The notes: a model not told the origin generated them from the sequence alone. 64,000 nt of DNA from Cupriavidus pauculus (GCF_008693385.1 NZ_CP044065.1:3286001-3350000); one strand, 5' to 3'; shown: positions 25,032 to 33,943, numbered from the stretch's first letter. Made by a program: numbers and translations.

Positions 25032-25985
25032 ATGGATGAACCTGTGACGATTACCGAGCGCGACATTCATTCGGCGAATGAAGATGGCGTGGCCGCAAAT
25101 GCTGCCGCGAGCGCTGCCACGGCGGGCGCGATCCTCCCGATCGAAAGCCGCCAGCGCATGCGCGACGGCACCGAGCTGTCGCTGCGCACGTGGACGCCCG
25201 ATCCCCGCCGGCACCCCGAACCATTGGGTACGCTGCTGCTGGTACACGGCCTTGGCGAGCACTGCGGCCGCTACCAGCACGTGGCCGAGGTGCTTTGCGG
25301 ACTGGGTCTGCGCGTGCGCGCCTACGATCACCGGGGCCATGGCCACAGCGGCGGCCCGCGCATGGTGGTCCCCCATGCGGATGCCTATGTCGACGATCTG
25401 GCCGAGATCCATGACGGCGCCGTGCGCCAGTGGAACGAACTTCCCATCGTGCTCGGACACAGCATGGGCGGGCTCGTCGCCGCGCGTTTCGCGACGGCAC
25501 GGGTGCGGCCGATCCGCGCACTGGTCCTGTCTTCGCCGGCGCTTGCGCTGTTCCTTTCGCCGCGCATGCTTACGTTCCAGCGCGTGCTGATGGCGCTGGC
25601 CCCACGTCTGCGCGTGCCCACGCAACTCGATGCTAGCGGCCTGTCGCACGACCCCGAGGTCGTGCGCGCATATCGGACCGATCCGCTCGTGCAGTCCACC
25701 ATCAGCGCGGGCGTGCTCGAAACGTTCGTGCGCGGCATGGCGCAGGCGCAGGCCGATGCGGCGCGGCTCGAAGTGCCGACGCTGATGCTCGTCGCGGGCG
25801 CCGATCGCATCGTCGATCCCGCCGGCAGCCGCACCTTCCACGACCACGCGCCCGACGATCTGTGCCGCATGGAATGGTTCGCGGACGGCTACCACGAGCT
25901 GTTCAACGAAACGGAGCCACGCCGCGGAGAGGCCTTCGCGGCGCTGACGGACTGGCTGGGGCAGCACCTCGTGCCCCTCCGTTAA
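25032..25985 (+). CDS. Alpha/beta hydrolase, monoacylglycerol lipase/lysophospholipase-like
   Basis: Predicted 317-residue serine hydrolase of the Hydrolase_4 (S33-like) group. After a non-conserved N-terminus of about 35 residues come the oxyanion-hole segment LLLVHGLGEHCGRY, the family signature YDHRGHGHSGG, and the nucleophile elbow GHSMGG with serine at residue 144. The acidic residue is in VAGADRIVDP and the catalytic histidine in GYHELFNE. The composition matches bacterial monoglyceride lipases and PldB-like lysophospholipases. No signal peptide is seen, so it is probably cytoplasmic. The start could also be five bases upstream in another frame, but the ATG at 25032 is the only one that reads into this frame near a GAGGAG sequence. 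Confidence 0.88.
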   Translation: MDEPVTITERDIHSANEDGVAANAAASAATAGAILPIESRQRMRDGTELSLRTWTPDPRRHPEPLGTLLLVHGLGEHCGRYQHVAEVLCGLGLRVRAYDHRGHGHSGGPRMVVPHADAYVDDLAEIHDGAVRQWNELPIVLGHSMGGLVAARFATARVRPIRALVLSSPALALFLSPRMLTFQRVLMALAPRLRVPTQLDASGLSHDPEVVRAYRTDPLVQSTISAGVLETFVRGMAQAQADAARLEVPTLMLVAGADRIVDPAGSRTFHDHAPDDLCRMEWFADGYHELFNETEPRRGEAFAALTDWLGQHLVPLR

Positions 25986-26063
25986 GACCCTGACGGCCGC
26001 CCCGGTCCAGTCGTGCGATGATCTCCGCATTCCGAAAACAAACCGATGCTGGACCAAAGGGAC

Positions 26064-27728
26064 ATGGAGACATACGACTACATCATCGTGGGTGCCGGCT
26101 CCGCCGGCTGCGTGCTGGCGAATCGCCTCACGCAGGACACCGACGTCAACGTGCTGCTGCTCGAGGCGGGTGGCAAGGACGACTATCACTGGATCCATAT
26201 CCCCGTCGGCTATCTGTATTGCATCGGCAATCCGCGCACGGACTGGCTGTACCGCACCGTGGCGGAAGCGGGCCTGAACGGCCGCTCGCTCGGCTATCCG
26301 CGCGGCCGCGTGCTCGGCGGTTCGTCGTCGATCAACGGGATGATCTACATGCGCGGCCAGCGCGAGGACTACGACGACTGGGCACGGATCACGGGCGACG
26401 ACGGCTGGCGCTGGGACAACGTGCTGCCGCTGTTCCGGCGCAGCGAGGACCATTACCGCGGCAATAGCGAGTTCCACGGCGCGGGCGGCGAGTGGCGCGT
26501 GGAAGCGCAGCGGCTGCGCTGGGACATTCTCGAACGCTTTATCGATGCCGCCGAGCAGGCCGGCATTCCGCGCACCGACGACTTCAATCGCGGCGACAAC
26601 TTCGGCGTCGGCTACTTCGAGGTGAATCAGCGGCGCGGCATTCGCTGGAATACGTCGAAAGCGTTCCTGCGCCGCGCGGCCGACCGGCCGAACCTCACCA
26701 TCGTCACGGGCGCGCAGGTCAGCGCGCTGACATTCGACGACGATGCGGGCGGCCGCCGCTGCACGGGCGTGCGCTATGTGGGCGGCGGCGTCGAGCGCGA
26801 AGCGCGCGCGACCGAAGAAGTCATCCTGGCTTCCGGCGCCATCAATTCTCCGCAGCTGCTCGAACTATCCGGCATCGGACAGCCGGAGCGGCTGCAGGCA
26901 CTCGGCATTCGCGTGCGACACGCACTGGCCGGCGTGGGAGAGAACCTGCAGGACCATCTGCAACTGCGTACGGTGATGAAGGTCGAGGGCGTGCGCACGC
27001 TGAACACGCGCGTCGCCAACTGGTGGGGCAAGCTCGGCATCGGGCTGCAGTACGCGTTCAACCAGAGCGGGCCGATGAGCATGGCACCCTCGCAGCTCGG
27101 CGCGTTCGCGCGCAGCGATGCGAGCCAGGCACGGCCCAATCTCGAGTACCACGTGCAGCCGCTCTCGCTCGACAAGTTCGGCGATCCGCTGCATGCGTTC
27201 AACGCATTCACGGCCAGCGTCTGCAATCTGCGCCCCACGTCGCGCGGCAGCGTGCATATCGAGGACGCGGACTTTCGCCGCGCGCCGCTCATCGCGCCGA
27301 ACTACCTGTCGACGGAAGCGGATCGCAAGGTCGCGGCCGACTCCATCCGGCTCACGCGGCGCATCGTCGCATCGCCGGCGCTCGCGCCATATCGCCCGCA
27401 GGAATGGCTGCCCGGTGCCGCGTTCGAGACGGACGAGCAACTGGCCGAAGCCGCGGGCGCGATCGGCACGACGATCTTCCATCCGGTCGGCACCTGCCGC
27501 ATGGGCCGCGCCGACGATCGCGATGCCGTGGTCGATGAGCGCCTGCGCGTGATCGGGATCGTCGGCCTGCGCGTCGTCGATGCATCGGTCATGCCGCTGA
27601 TCACATCGGGCAATACCAACTCGCCCACGATCATGATCGCGGAGCGTGCGAGCGACATGATTCGCGCCGACCGCCAGGCGCGCTCGCGCGGCGCTGCGTC
27701 GCATCCCACAGGCGTGTCTTACGCCTAG
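26064..27728 (+). CDS. GMC-family FAD-dependent oxidoreductase (choline/alcohol dehydrogenase-like)
   Basis: Predicted 554-residue flavoenzyme. The start at 26064 is preceded by AAAGGGAC; an ATG 18 bp upstream is less well placed. The FAD-binding motif DYIIVGAGSAGCVLANRL is near the N-terminus. GMC signature 1 (GRVLGGSSSINGMIYMRG) and signature 2 (GAINSPQLLELSGIG) are both present. At the C-terminus is HPVGTCRMG, with the conserved active-site histidine, and NTNSPTIMIAERA. Family members oxidise alcohols such as choline, polyethylene glycol or aliphatic alcohols. There is no betB-like aldehyde dehydrogenase alongside, so choline is not supported by context. The substrate is unknown. Confidence 0.92.
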   Translation: METYDYIIVGAGSAGCVLANRLTQDTDVNVLLLEAGGKDDYHWIHIPVGYLYCIGNPRTDWLYRTVAEAGLNGRSLGYPRGRVLGGSSSINGMIYMRGQREDYDDWARITGDDGWRWDNVLPLFRRSEDHYRGNSEFHGAGGEWRVEAQRLRWDILERFIDAAEQAGIPRTDDFNRGDNFGVGYFEVNQRRGIRWNTSKAFLRRAADRPNLTIVTGAQVSALTFDDDAGGRRCTGVRYVGGGVEREARATEEVILASGAINSPQLLELSGIGQPERLQALGIRVRHALAGVGENLQDHLQLRTVMKVEGVRTLNTRVANWWGKLGIGLQYAFNQSGPMSMAPSQLGAFARSDASQARPNLEYHVQPLSLDKFGDPLHAFNAFTASVCNLRPTSRGSVHIEDADFRRAPLIAPNYLSTEADRKVAADSIRLTRRIVASPALAPYRPQEWLPGAAFETDEQLAEAAGAIGTTIFHPVGTCRMGRADDRDAVVDERLRVIGIVGLRVVDASVMPLITSGNTNSPTIMIAERASDMIRADRQARSRGAASHPTGVSYA

Positions 27729-27995
27729 TGCAAACCCCGATGTTTTGCGACGCAGCAGGCGCACACAATAGTCGCCGGTATACGGTGCCCAAGCCTGCAC
27801 ATACGTGGTGCGGCGCGTTGGATGCCACCGTATGCGGGCGGTAGCCGCACCGCACAAAAAAACAATCCGAAAGGACTAGAAGCGGCAGTATGGCGACAAG
27901 CATGGCGACAGCGTGACGACAGCGCGCCGCGGATCCAACCATTGTCAGTGCCGGGCACAACCCGGTAACGCAGCAAGAGGGCGGGCAGGAGACTT

Positions 27996-28781
27996 ATGAG
28001 GCCGGACAATACCGAGGACAACATCCTGGAGACCAGGAACCTCACCAAGGAATTCAAGGGGTTCACCGCGGTCAGCGACGTGAACCTGCGCGTGAAGCGT
28101 GGATCGATCCATGCACTGATTGGCCCCAACGGCGCCGGCAAGACCACGTGCTTCAACCTGCTGACGAAGTTCCTCGAACCGACGACGGGCACGATCCTGT
28201 TCAACGGTATCGACATCACGCGTGAAAAGCCCGCGCAGATCGCGCGCCGCGGCGTCATCCGTTCATTCCAGATCTCCGCCGTGTTTCCGCACCTGACCGT
28301 GCGCGAGAACGTGCGCATCGGTCTGCAACGCCAGCTCGGCACCGCGTTCCAGTTCTGGCGCAGCGAGCGTTCGCTCGACGTGCTGAACGATCGCGCGATG
28401 GAGCTGCTGGAGCAGGTCGGCCTGACCGAGTTCGCGGAGACCGTCACGGTGAACCTGCCGTACGGCCGCAAGCGCGCGCTCGAGATCGCCACCACGCTCG
28501 CGATGGAACCGGAAATGATGCTGCTGGACGAGCCCACGCAGGGCATGGGCCACGAGGACGTGGACCGCGTGACGCAGCTGATCAAGAAGGTCTCCGCGGG
28601 CCGCACGATCCTGATGGTCGAGCACAACATGAACGTGGTCTCGTCGATCGCCGACAAGATCACCGTCCTGCAGCGTGGCGCGATTCTCGCCGAAGGCCCG
28701 TACGCGGAGGTGTCGAAGGACCCGCGCGTGATGGAAGCGTACATGGGCACGGCGGACGCCGAGCTCCAGGGCGCGCACTGA
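27996..28781 (+). CDS. livG: Branched-chain amino-acid/amide-type ABC transporter, ATP-binding protein (LivG-like), cluster 1
   Basis: Predicted 261-residue ATPase. Walker A is GPNGAGKTT, the Q-loop region is VIRSFQISAVFPHLTVREN, and Walker B is MMLLDEPTQGMG with the switch histidine in VEHNMNV. The signature motif reads LPYGRKRALEIA rather than LSGGQ, as is common in LivG-type subunits. It is the first gene of a five-gene cluster: LivG, LivF, binding protein, LivH, LivM. The next gene starts 15 bp downstream. Substrate identity (branched-chain amino acids, amides, urea or aromatic compounds) cannot be read from the ATPase. Confidence 0.92.
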   Translation: MRPDNTEDNILETRNLTKEFKGFTAVSDVNLRVKRGSIHALIGPNGAGKTTCFNLLTKFLEPTTGTILFNGIDITREKPAQIARRGVIRSFQISAVFPHLTVRENVRIGLQRQLGTAFQFWRSERSLDVLNDRAMELLEQVGLTEFAETVTVNLPYGRKRALEIATTLAMEPEMMLLDEPTQGMGHEDVDRVTQLIKKVSAGRTILMVEHNMNVVSSIADKITVLQRGAILAEGPYAEVSKDPRVMEAYMGTADAELQGAH

Positions 28782-28796
28782 TCAACGGGACCCGAC

Positions 28797-29537
28797 ATGG
28801 CGAACGACACGACCAACAAGACCGCCGCGCTCGAGATCCGCGATCTGCACGCGTGGTACGGCGAATCGCACATCCTGCACGGCGTGAACCTCACCGTGAA
28901 CCACGGTGAAGTGGTCACGCTGCTGGGCCGCAACGGCGCGGGCCGCACCACGACGCTGCGCGCGATCATGGGCCTCACGGGCACGCGCAAGGGCTCGATC
29001 CAGGTGAACGGGCACGAGACCATCGGCCTGCCCACGCACAAGATCGCGCACTACGGCATCGGCTACTGCCCGGAAGAGCGGGCCATCTTCTCGAGCCTCT
29101 CGTGCGAAGAGAACCTGCTGCTGCCGCCGCAGCTGAAGGTGCAGGGTGCCGAGGCCCGGCAGCCGATGAGCGAAGCCGAGATCTACGAGATGTTCCCGAA
29201 CCTCGCCGAACGCCGGCAGAGTCAGGGCACACGCCTCTCGGGCGGCGAGCAGCAGATGCTGGCCGTCGGCCGCATCCTGCGCACGGGCGCGAACCTGCTG
29301 CTGCTCGACGAGATCTCGGAAGGGCTGGCGCCCGTCATCGTGCAGGCGCTCGCGCGCATGATCCTCACGCTCAAGAAGAAGGGCTACACGGTGGTGATGG
29401 TGGAGCAGAACTTCCGCTTCGCCGCGCCGCTCGCGGACCGCTTCTACGTGATGGAACACGGCACCATCGTCGAGCGCTTCGCGGCCGACGAGCTGCAGGC
29501 CAAGATGCCGGTGCTCAACGAACTGCTTGGGGTCTGA
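28797..29537 (+). CDS. livF: ABC transporter ATP-binding protein (LivF-like), cluster 1, with Walker A lysine replaced
   Basis: Predicted 246-residue ATPase of the LivF type. The Walker A loop reads GRNGAGRTTT: the normally invariant lysine is arginine at residue 50 (codon CGC at 28944-28946). The signature RLSGGEQQML, Walker B LLLLDEISEGLAP and switch region VEQNFRF are all normal. In LivFG heterodimers, one degenerate nucleotide site can be tolerated, and the paired LivG protein has an intact lysine. The other LivF in this window (38030-38767) also has lysine. The gene is 15 bp after livG and 88 bp before the binding-protein gene, in one operon. Confidence 0.92.
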   Translation: MANDTTNKTAALEIRDLHAWYGESHILHGVNLTVNHGEVVTLLGRNGAGRTTTLRAIMGLTGTRKGSIQVNGHETIGLPTHKIAHYGIGYCPEERAIFSSLSCEENLLLPPQLKVQGAEARQPMSEAEIYEMFPNLAERRQSQGTRLSGGEQQMLAVGRILRTGANLLLLDEISEGLAPVIVQALARMILTLKKKGYTVVMVEQNFRFAAPLADRFYVMEHGTIVERFAADELQAKMPVLNELLGV

Positions 29538-29625
29538 TCGCGCGCGGCATGCATGCCGGCGGATCGAACGATTGCTGTAGGCAGGAACGGGTGGCTTCTC
29601 GCCGCCGAAACTCAGGAGACAAAAC

Positions 29626-30834
29626 ATGAAGATGACTCGGCTGGCGGTCGCGGTTGCGGCGACTGTATTGGGTGCCGTCTCGACGGCTGCTACGGCGCAG
29701 GTGTCGAACGACACCGTGAAGATCGGCTTCATCACCGATCTGTCGGGCCTGTACGCCGACATCGACGGACAGGGCGGTCTCGAGGCCATCAAGATGGCCA
29801 TCGAGGACCATGGCGGCAAGGTGCTGGGCAAGCCGATCGAGCTGCTCTCCGCCGACCACCAGAACAAGGCCGACATCGCCGCCTCCAAGGCGCGCGAATG
29901 GATGGACCAGCAGGGCCTCGACCTGCTGGTGGGCGGCACGAACTCCGGTACCGCGCTCGCGATGAACAAGGTCGCTTCCGAGAAGAAGCGCGTGTACATC
30001 AACATCGGCGCCGGCACCGCGCGCCTGACCAACGAGGAGTGCTCGCCGTACACGGTGCACTACGCGTATGACACGGTGGCGCTCGCCAAGGGCACCGGCA
30101 GCGCGGTGGTCAAGCAGGGCGGCAAGTCGTGGTTCTTCCTGACCGCCGACTACGCGTTCGGCCACTCGCTCGAATCGGACACGGCGGCGGTCGTGAAGGC
30201 GAACGGCGGTACCGTGGCCGGCTCCGTGCGCCACCCGCTGTCGGCGTCGGACTTCTCGTCGTTCCTGCTGCAGGCGCAGGCGTCGAAGGCGCAGATCCTG
30301 GGTCTTGCGAACGCCGGCGGCGACACGATCAACTCGATCAAGGCGGCGAAGGAATTCGGCATCACCAAGACGATGAAGATCGCGGGCCTGCTGATGTTCA
30401 TCAACGACGTGCACAGCCTGGGCCTCAAGAACACCGAAGGCCTGCTGATGACGGACAGCTGGTACTGGGACACCAACGACGAGACGCGCAAGTTCGCCAA
30501 CCGCTATTTCGGCAAGATGAAGAAGATGCCGAGCTCGCTGCAGGCCGCGGACTACTCGTCGGTGTCGAATTACCTGAAGGCCGTCGAGGCCGCCAAGACG
30601 GACGATCCGGACAAGGTGATGGCCGAGCTGAAGAAGATGAAGCTCGACGACTTCTACGGCAAGGGCCAGATTCGCCAGGACGGCCGCTACGTCCACGATA
30701 TGTACCTGATGCAGGTGAAGGCACCGGCCGACTCGAAGAAGCCGTGGGATTACCTGAAGGTCGTGGCGACGATCCCGGGCGACCAGGCCTTCACGACGGT
30801 GGCCGACTCGAAGTGCGCGGCGCTGAAGAAGTAA
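29626..30834 (+). CDS. Periplasmic substrate-binding protein of ABC transporter cluster 1 (LivK/amide-binding type)
   Basis: Predicted 402-residue secreted protein. The signal peptide is MKMTRLAVAVAATVLGAVST with cleavage near AATAQ, about residue 25. The mature part is a type I periplasmic-binding fold, opening with VKIGFITDLSGLYADIDGQGG and followed by VGGTNSGTALAMNKVASEKKR and YDTVALAKGTG. A C-terminal disulfide may involve the SKCAALKK cysteine. GGAGAC precedes the ATG. Typical ligands are branched-chain amino acids, short amides or aromatic acids. It sits between the ATPase pair and the two permeases, whose order in the cluster is otherwise standard. Confidence 0.93.
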   Translation: MKMTRLAVAVAATVLGAVSTAATAQVSNDTVKIGFITDLSGLYADIDGQGGLEAIKMAIEDHGGKVLGKPIELLSADHQNKADIAASKAREWMDQQGLDLLVGGTNSGTALAMNKVASEKKRVYINIGAGTARLTNEECSPYTVHYAYDTVALAKGTGSAVVKQGGKSWFFLTADYAFGHSLESDTAAVVKANGGTVAGSVRHPLSASDFSSFLLQAQASKAQILGLANAGGDTINSIKAAKEFGITKTMKIAGLLMFINDVHSLGLKNTEGLLMTDSWYWDTNDETRKFANRYFGKMKKMPSSLQAADYSSVSNYLKAVEAAKTDDPDKVMAELKKMKLDDFYGKGQIRQDGRYVHDMYLMQVKAPADSKKPWDYLKVVATIPGDQAFTTVADSKCAALKK

Positions 30835-30901
30835 TCACGCGTAGCTGATGTTGCTGGGGGAGGGGAGACCCTCCCCCGTCCCGATTCCACTTAGCGTTGC
30901 C

Positions 30902-31786
30902 ATGGATATTTTCGGTATTCCTCTTCCCGCCATGTTGTCCCAGCTTCTGCTGGGCCTCGTCAATGGCGCGTTCTACGCGATGCTGAGTCTGGGGCTGGCC
31001 GTGATCTTCGGCCTGCTCAACGTGATCAATTTCGCGCACGGTGCGCTGTTCATGCTCGGCGCCGTGCTCGCGTGGGCCGGCATGGAGTATGCGGGCCTCA
31101 ACTACTGGGTGATGCTCGCACTCTCGCCCCTCGTTGTCGGCGCGCTCGGCGTGATCATCGAGAAGACCATGCTGCGGTGGATCTACAAGCTTGATCACAT
31201 CTACGGCCTGCTGCTGACGCTCGGCATCACGCTCGTGATCGAGGGCGTGCTCCGCTCCATCTACGGCGTGTCGGGCCTGCCGTATTCGCCGCCAGAAGCG
31301 CTGCAGGGCGCGACCGACCTCGGCTTCATGATCCTGCCGAACTATCGCGGCTGGGTCGTGGTGGCCTCGCTCATCGTCTGTATCGCCACGTGGTACGTGA
31401 TCGAGAAGACCAAGCTCGGCGCCTATCTGCGTGCCGGCACCGAAAACCCGAAGATGGTCGAGGCGTTCGGCATCAACGTGCCGCTCATGGTCACGCTGAC
31501 GTATGGCTTCGGCGTGGCGCTTGCCGCGTTCGCGGGCGTGCTCGCGGCGCCCGTCATCCAGATCTCGCCGCTCATGGGCCAGAACCTGATCATCGTCGTG
31601 TTCGCGGTGGTCGTGATCGGCGGCATGGGTTCGATCATGGGTTCGATTCTCACGGGCCTGGGCCTCGGCGTCATCGAGGGCCTGACCAAGGTGTTCTATC
31701 CTGAAGCATCGTCCACGGTGGTGTTCTTCATCATGGTGATCGTGCTGCTGCTGCGCCCGGCCGGTCTGTTCGGGAGGGAGAAATAA
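30902..31786 (+). CDS. livH: ABC transporter permease LivH-like, cluster 1
   Basis: Predicted 294-residue inner-membrane permease with about eight hydrophobic segments. The start MDIFGIPLPAMLSQLLLGLV is the usual one; an upstream in-frame ATG at 30848 is possible but adds an atypical leader. The LivH hallmarks NGAFYAMLSLGLAVIFGLLNVINFAHGA and the cytoplasmic loop IEKTKLGAYLRAGTENPKMVEAFGIN, which contacts the ATPase, are present. The stop codon overlaps the start of livM (TAATG), indicating coupling. Confidence 0.92.
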   Translation: MDIFGIPLPAMLSQLLLGLVNGAFYAMLSLGLAVIFGLLNVINFAHGALFMLGAVLAWAGMEYAGLNYWVMLALSPLVVGALGVIIEKTMLRWIYKLDHIYGLLLTLGITLVIEGVLRSIYGVSGLPYSPPEALQGATDLGFMILPNYRGWVVVASLIVCIATWYVIEKTKLGAYLRAGTENPKMVEAFGINVPLMVTLTYGFGVALAAFAGVLAAPVIQISPLMGQNLIIVVFAVVVIGGMGSIMGSILTGLGLGVIEGLTKVFYPEASSTVVFFIMVIVLLLRPAGLFGREK

Positions 31787-32832
31787 TGAGCGGAGTTACC
31801 GGACAGGCGGGTCAGCCCGCCGTTGCGAAGAGCGCCAACGGCATCAAGGAAGGAAGCGGCGTGCAGAAGAAAGTCTTGTATGGCCTGCTGCTCGCGGGCC
31901 TGATCGCGGCGCCGCTCGTCGGCGCGTATCCCGTGTTCGTGCTGAAGGTGCTGTGCTTCGCGCTGTTTGCCTGCGCGTTCAACCTGCTGATCGGCTTTAC
32001 GGGCCTGCTCTCGTTCGGCCATGCCGCGTTCTTCGGCGGCGCGGGCTATGTGGCGGGGCAGGCGATGAAGGTGTGGGGCGTGACGCCCGAGATCGGGCTG
32101 CTGCTCGGCACCGCGGCGGGCGCGGCCATCGGCTACGTGGTCGGCTCGCTCGCGATTCGCCGCCAGGGCATCTACTTTTCGATGATCACGCTCGCACTCG
32201 CGCAGATGCTGTTCTTCATCTGCCTGCAGGCGCCGTTCACGGGCGGTGAAGATGGCCTGCAGGGGATTCCGCGCGGCAAGCTGTTTGGCGTGCTGTCGCT
32301 CTCCGACGACCTCACGCTGTACTACGTGGCGCTCGTGATCATCGTGGCCGCGTTCGCATTGATCGTGCGCACCGTGCATTCTCCGTTCGGGCAGATCCTG
32401 AAGGCGATCAAGGAGAACGAACCGCGCACGACCTCGCTTGGCTACGACACCGACAAGTTCAAGCTGATGGCCTTCGTGCTGTCGGCCGCGCTGTCGGGGC
32501 TCGCTGGTTCGATCAAGGCGCTCGTGCTTGGCTTCGAGACGCTGACCGACGTGCACTGGTCGATGTCGGGCTCGGTGATCCTGATGACGCTGGTGGGCGG
32601 CCTGGGCACGCTGTCCGGCCCCGTGGTCGGCGCGTTCGTCATCGTCGCGCTCGAGAACAAGCTCGGCGATATCGGTGCGTTCCTCGCCTCGGCGACCGGT
32701 ATCGGCTGGTTCAGCGTGCTGGGCGAGTCCGTGACGATGGTCACCGGCATCATCTTCGTGATCTGCGTGCTCACGTTCCGCCGCGGGATCATGGGCGAGC
32801 TGATCGCGCTCACGAGCCGCAAGAAGCACTGA
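31786..32832 (+). CDS. livM: ABC transporter permease LivM-like, cluster 1
   Basis: Predicted 348-residue inner-membrane permease. After a 25-residue hydrophilic N-terminus come the LivM features AFNLLIGFTGLLSFGHAAFFGGAGYVAG and AIRRQGIYFSMITLALAQM, and the coupling loop SPFGQILKAIKENEPRTTSLGYDT. It shares one base with the livH stop codon. A strong intrinsic hairpin about 175 bp downstream probably ends the operon. Confidence 0.92.
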   Translation: MSGVTGQAGQPAVAKSANGIKEGSGVQKKVLYGLLLAGLIAAPLVGAYPVFVLKVLCFALFACAFNLLIGFTGLLSFGHAAFFGGAGYVAGQAMKVWGVTPEIGLLLGTAAGAAIGYVVGSLAIRRQGIYFSMITLALAQMLFFICLQAPFTGGEDGLQGIPRGKLFGVLSLSDDLTLYYVALVIIVAAFALIVRTVHSPFGQILKAIKENEPRTTSLGYDTDKFKLMAFVLSAALSGLAGSIKALVLGFETLTDVHWSMSGSVILMTLVGGLGTLSGPVVGAFVIVALENKLGDIGAFLASATGIGWFSVLGESVTMVTGIIFVICVLTFRRGIMGELIALTSRKKH

Positions 32833-33005
32833 AGGCACTCATGCGGCGCGTGAGTGCCCGCTTTTGGGGCTAGGGTTTCTGCTAGCTTGTCTCGGACGCA
32901 CCGCTTAGTTACATTGCATATACGGTTTTCGCAGGTTACTTGGAGGCGGAAGCGAGGAGACGACAAGGCGCGCACCCGGTGTCGGGTAGCATGTGCCAAA
33001 TAGAT

Positions 33006-33043
33006 AAAAGGCGTTGCCGATAATATTCGGCAACGCCTTTTTT
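33006..33043 (+). terminator. Strong intrinsic hairpin between livM and the next gene
   Basis: A perfect 15-bp stem (33006-33020 with 33027-33041) with a six-base loop TAATAT and runs of A before and T after. It can terminate transcription in both directions. It is 173 bp after livM and 79 bp before the assigned start of the following gene. Confidence 0.85.
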
Positions 33044-33119
33044 ATTTCCCGGTACCGAAGGGACGATGCGGGCGCCAGCCCGTTCACGTCCGTATCGCGT
33101 CTCATTGTCGTCCATTCCC

Positions 33120-33632
33120 ATGCCTTCTCCGACGTCTTCCGCTACCTCTTCCGATCGCGCTGCCCCCGCGCCGCTTCTCCGTGTCGCCGAATCGGCCGAT
33201 GCCGATCGCCTCGACGCATGGCTCGCCGTGTGGCGTCCACTGCCCGTACCGGAGGCTCGGGCGCGCCGTCTGGCGCTCGAGGCGCTGCTCGCGCAGAGCG
33301 GACAGGGCGTCTGTGTGATGCGCGAGGCCGCCGATGGCACCAATCCGGTGCGCGCGCTCATGGCCGCCACGTTGATCCACCACCTCGCCCTTGCCGGCCG
33401 AGTGGCCATGGTGGCCGACTGGTGGTGCGATATGCCGGGCAGCGAAGCCGCCCGCGAAAGCTTCGATGCCTGCATCGGGCTCCTCGCCGACTGGTGCCGC
33501 GCGCACGGCATCCGTCATCTCCTGGCAGCGCCCACGCTGCTGCCCGGGGCCGAGGCACCCCGGGGGTTCGTGCGCGACGCCAGCGGGCTTTGGCGGCGCG
33601 ACTGCATGCCGGCAGCGAAGTTGCTGGGATAG
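33120..33632 (+). CDS. Hypothetical protein, possibly GNAT-like
   Basis: Predicted 170-residue soluble protein; the start is uncertain (33066 would add 18 residues). The N-terminus is Ser/Ala/Pro-rich and probably disordered. The remainder alternates helices and strands: LDAWLAVWRPLPVPEARARR, RALMAATLIHHLALAGRVAM and LADWCRAHGIRHLLAAPT. It finishes with GFVRDASGLWRRDC, which resembles the closing strands of GNAT acetyltransferases. The acetyl-CoA loop (Q/RxxGxG/A) is not obvious, so this is a weak fold impression rather than an assignment. It lies between two liv-type clusters with terminator-like hairpins on both sides, so it is probably transcribed alone. Confidence 0.55.
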   Translation: MPSPTSSATSSDRAAPAPLLRVAESADADRLDAWLAVWRPLPVPEARARRLALEALLAQSGQGVCVMREAADGTNPVRALMAATLIHHLALAGRVAMVADWWCDMPGSEAARESFDACIGLLADWCRAHGIRHLLAAPTLLPGAEAPRGFVRDASGLWRRDCMPAAKLLG

Positions 33633-33706
33633 CGCCACCGTTTCAATCGGCCCACACTCGGGTTAATCCGCCTTCCCGCGCCAAATCGCTCTGTTAGACT
33701 GAATTC

Positions 33707-33735
33707 GCATTCCCGACCGTGCGGTCGGCGAATGC
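33707..33735. promoter_or_regulatory. Palindromic operator candidate (TetR-type look)
   Basis: The core CCGACCGTGCGGTCGG (33713-33728) is a 7-bp inverted repeat around a TG centre, and outer arms GCATTC/GAATGC extend it with a one-base offset. Palindromes of the form GACCG-n2-CGGTC are typical targets of TetR-family repressors. No TetR gene is in the window, so the regulator would be encoded elsewhere. Confidence 0.45.
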
Positions 33736-33905
33736 AGCTGCGCACTCCGGGGTAAGAGCCGCGCAGGACGGGAAAAACGGGACGTACTTCATCGCTCTGC
33801 GCATGCGTCGTTCCGGGACAAGTCGGCGAGGGCGCCAGCGATGCGCCCGGCGACCGCCACACAGAGTCCGCCAGATCATGACAAGCGGGCCCATATCAGG
33901 ACTGG

Positions 33906-33943
33906 AGGCATCCGCCGGCCGGAAGGCGGCGGATGCCTTTTTT
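33906..33943 (+). terminator. Intrinsic terminator in the leader of cluster 2
   Basis: A 12-bp perfect stem (33906-33917 with 33927-33938), GC-rich, is followed by TTTTTT ending at 33943. The ribosome-binding sequence GGAAGGAGAGG of the next gene starts about 12 bp later, so transcripts entering from upstream must read through this structure. Confidence 0.7.

Noticed and set aside
26064..27728. Assignment of the GMC oxidoreductase as choline dehydrogenase BetA
   Set aside because: There is no betB, betI or betaine transporter nearby, and GMC sequence motifs alone do not define the substrate.
27779..27784. A ninth GTATAC upstream of the first liv cluster
   Set aside because: Single occurrence without neighbouring copies or DnaA boxes; not part of the array.
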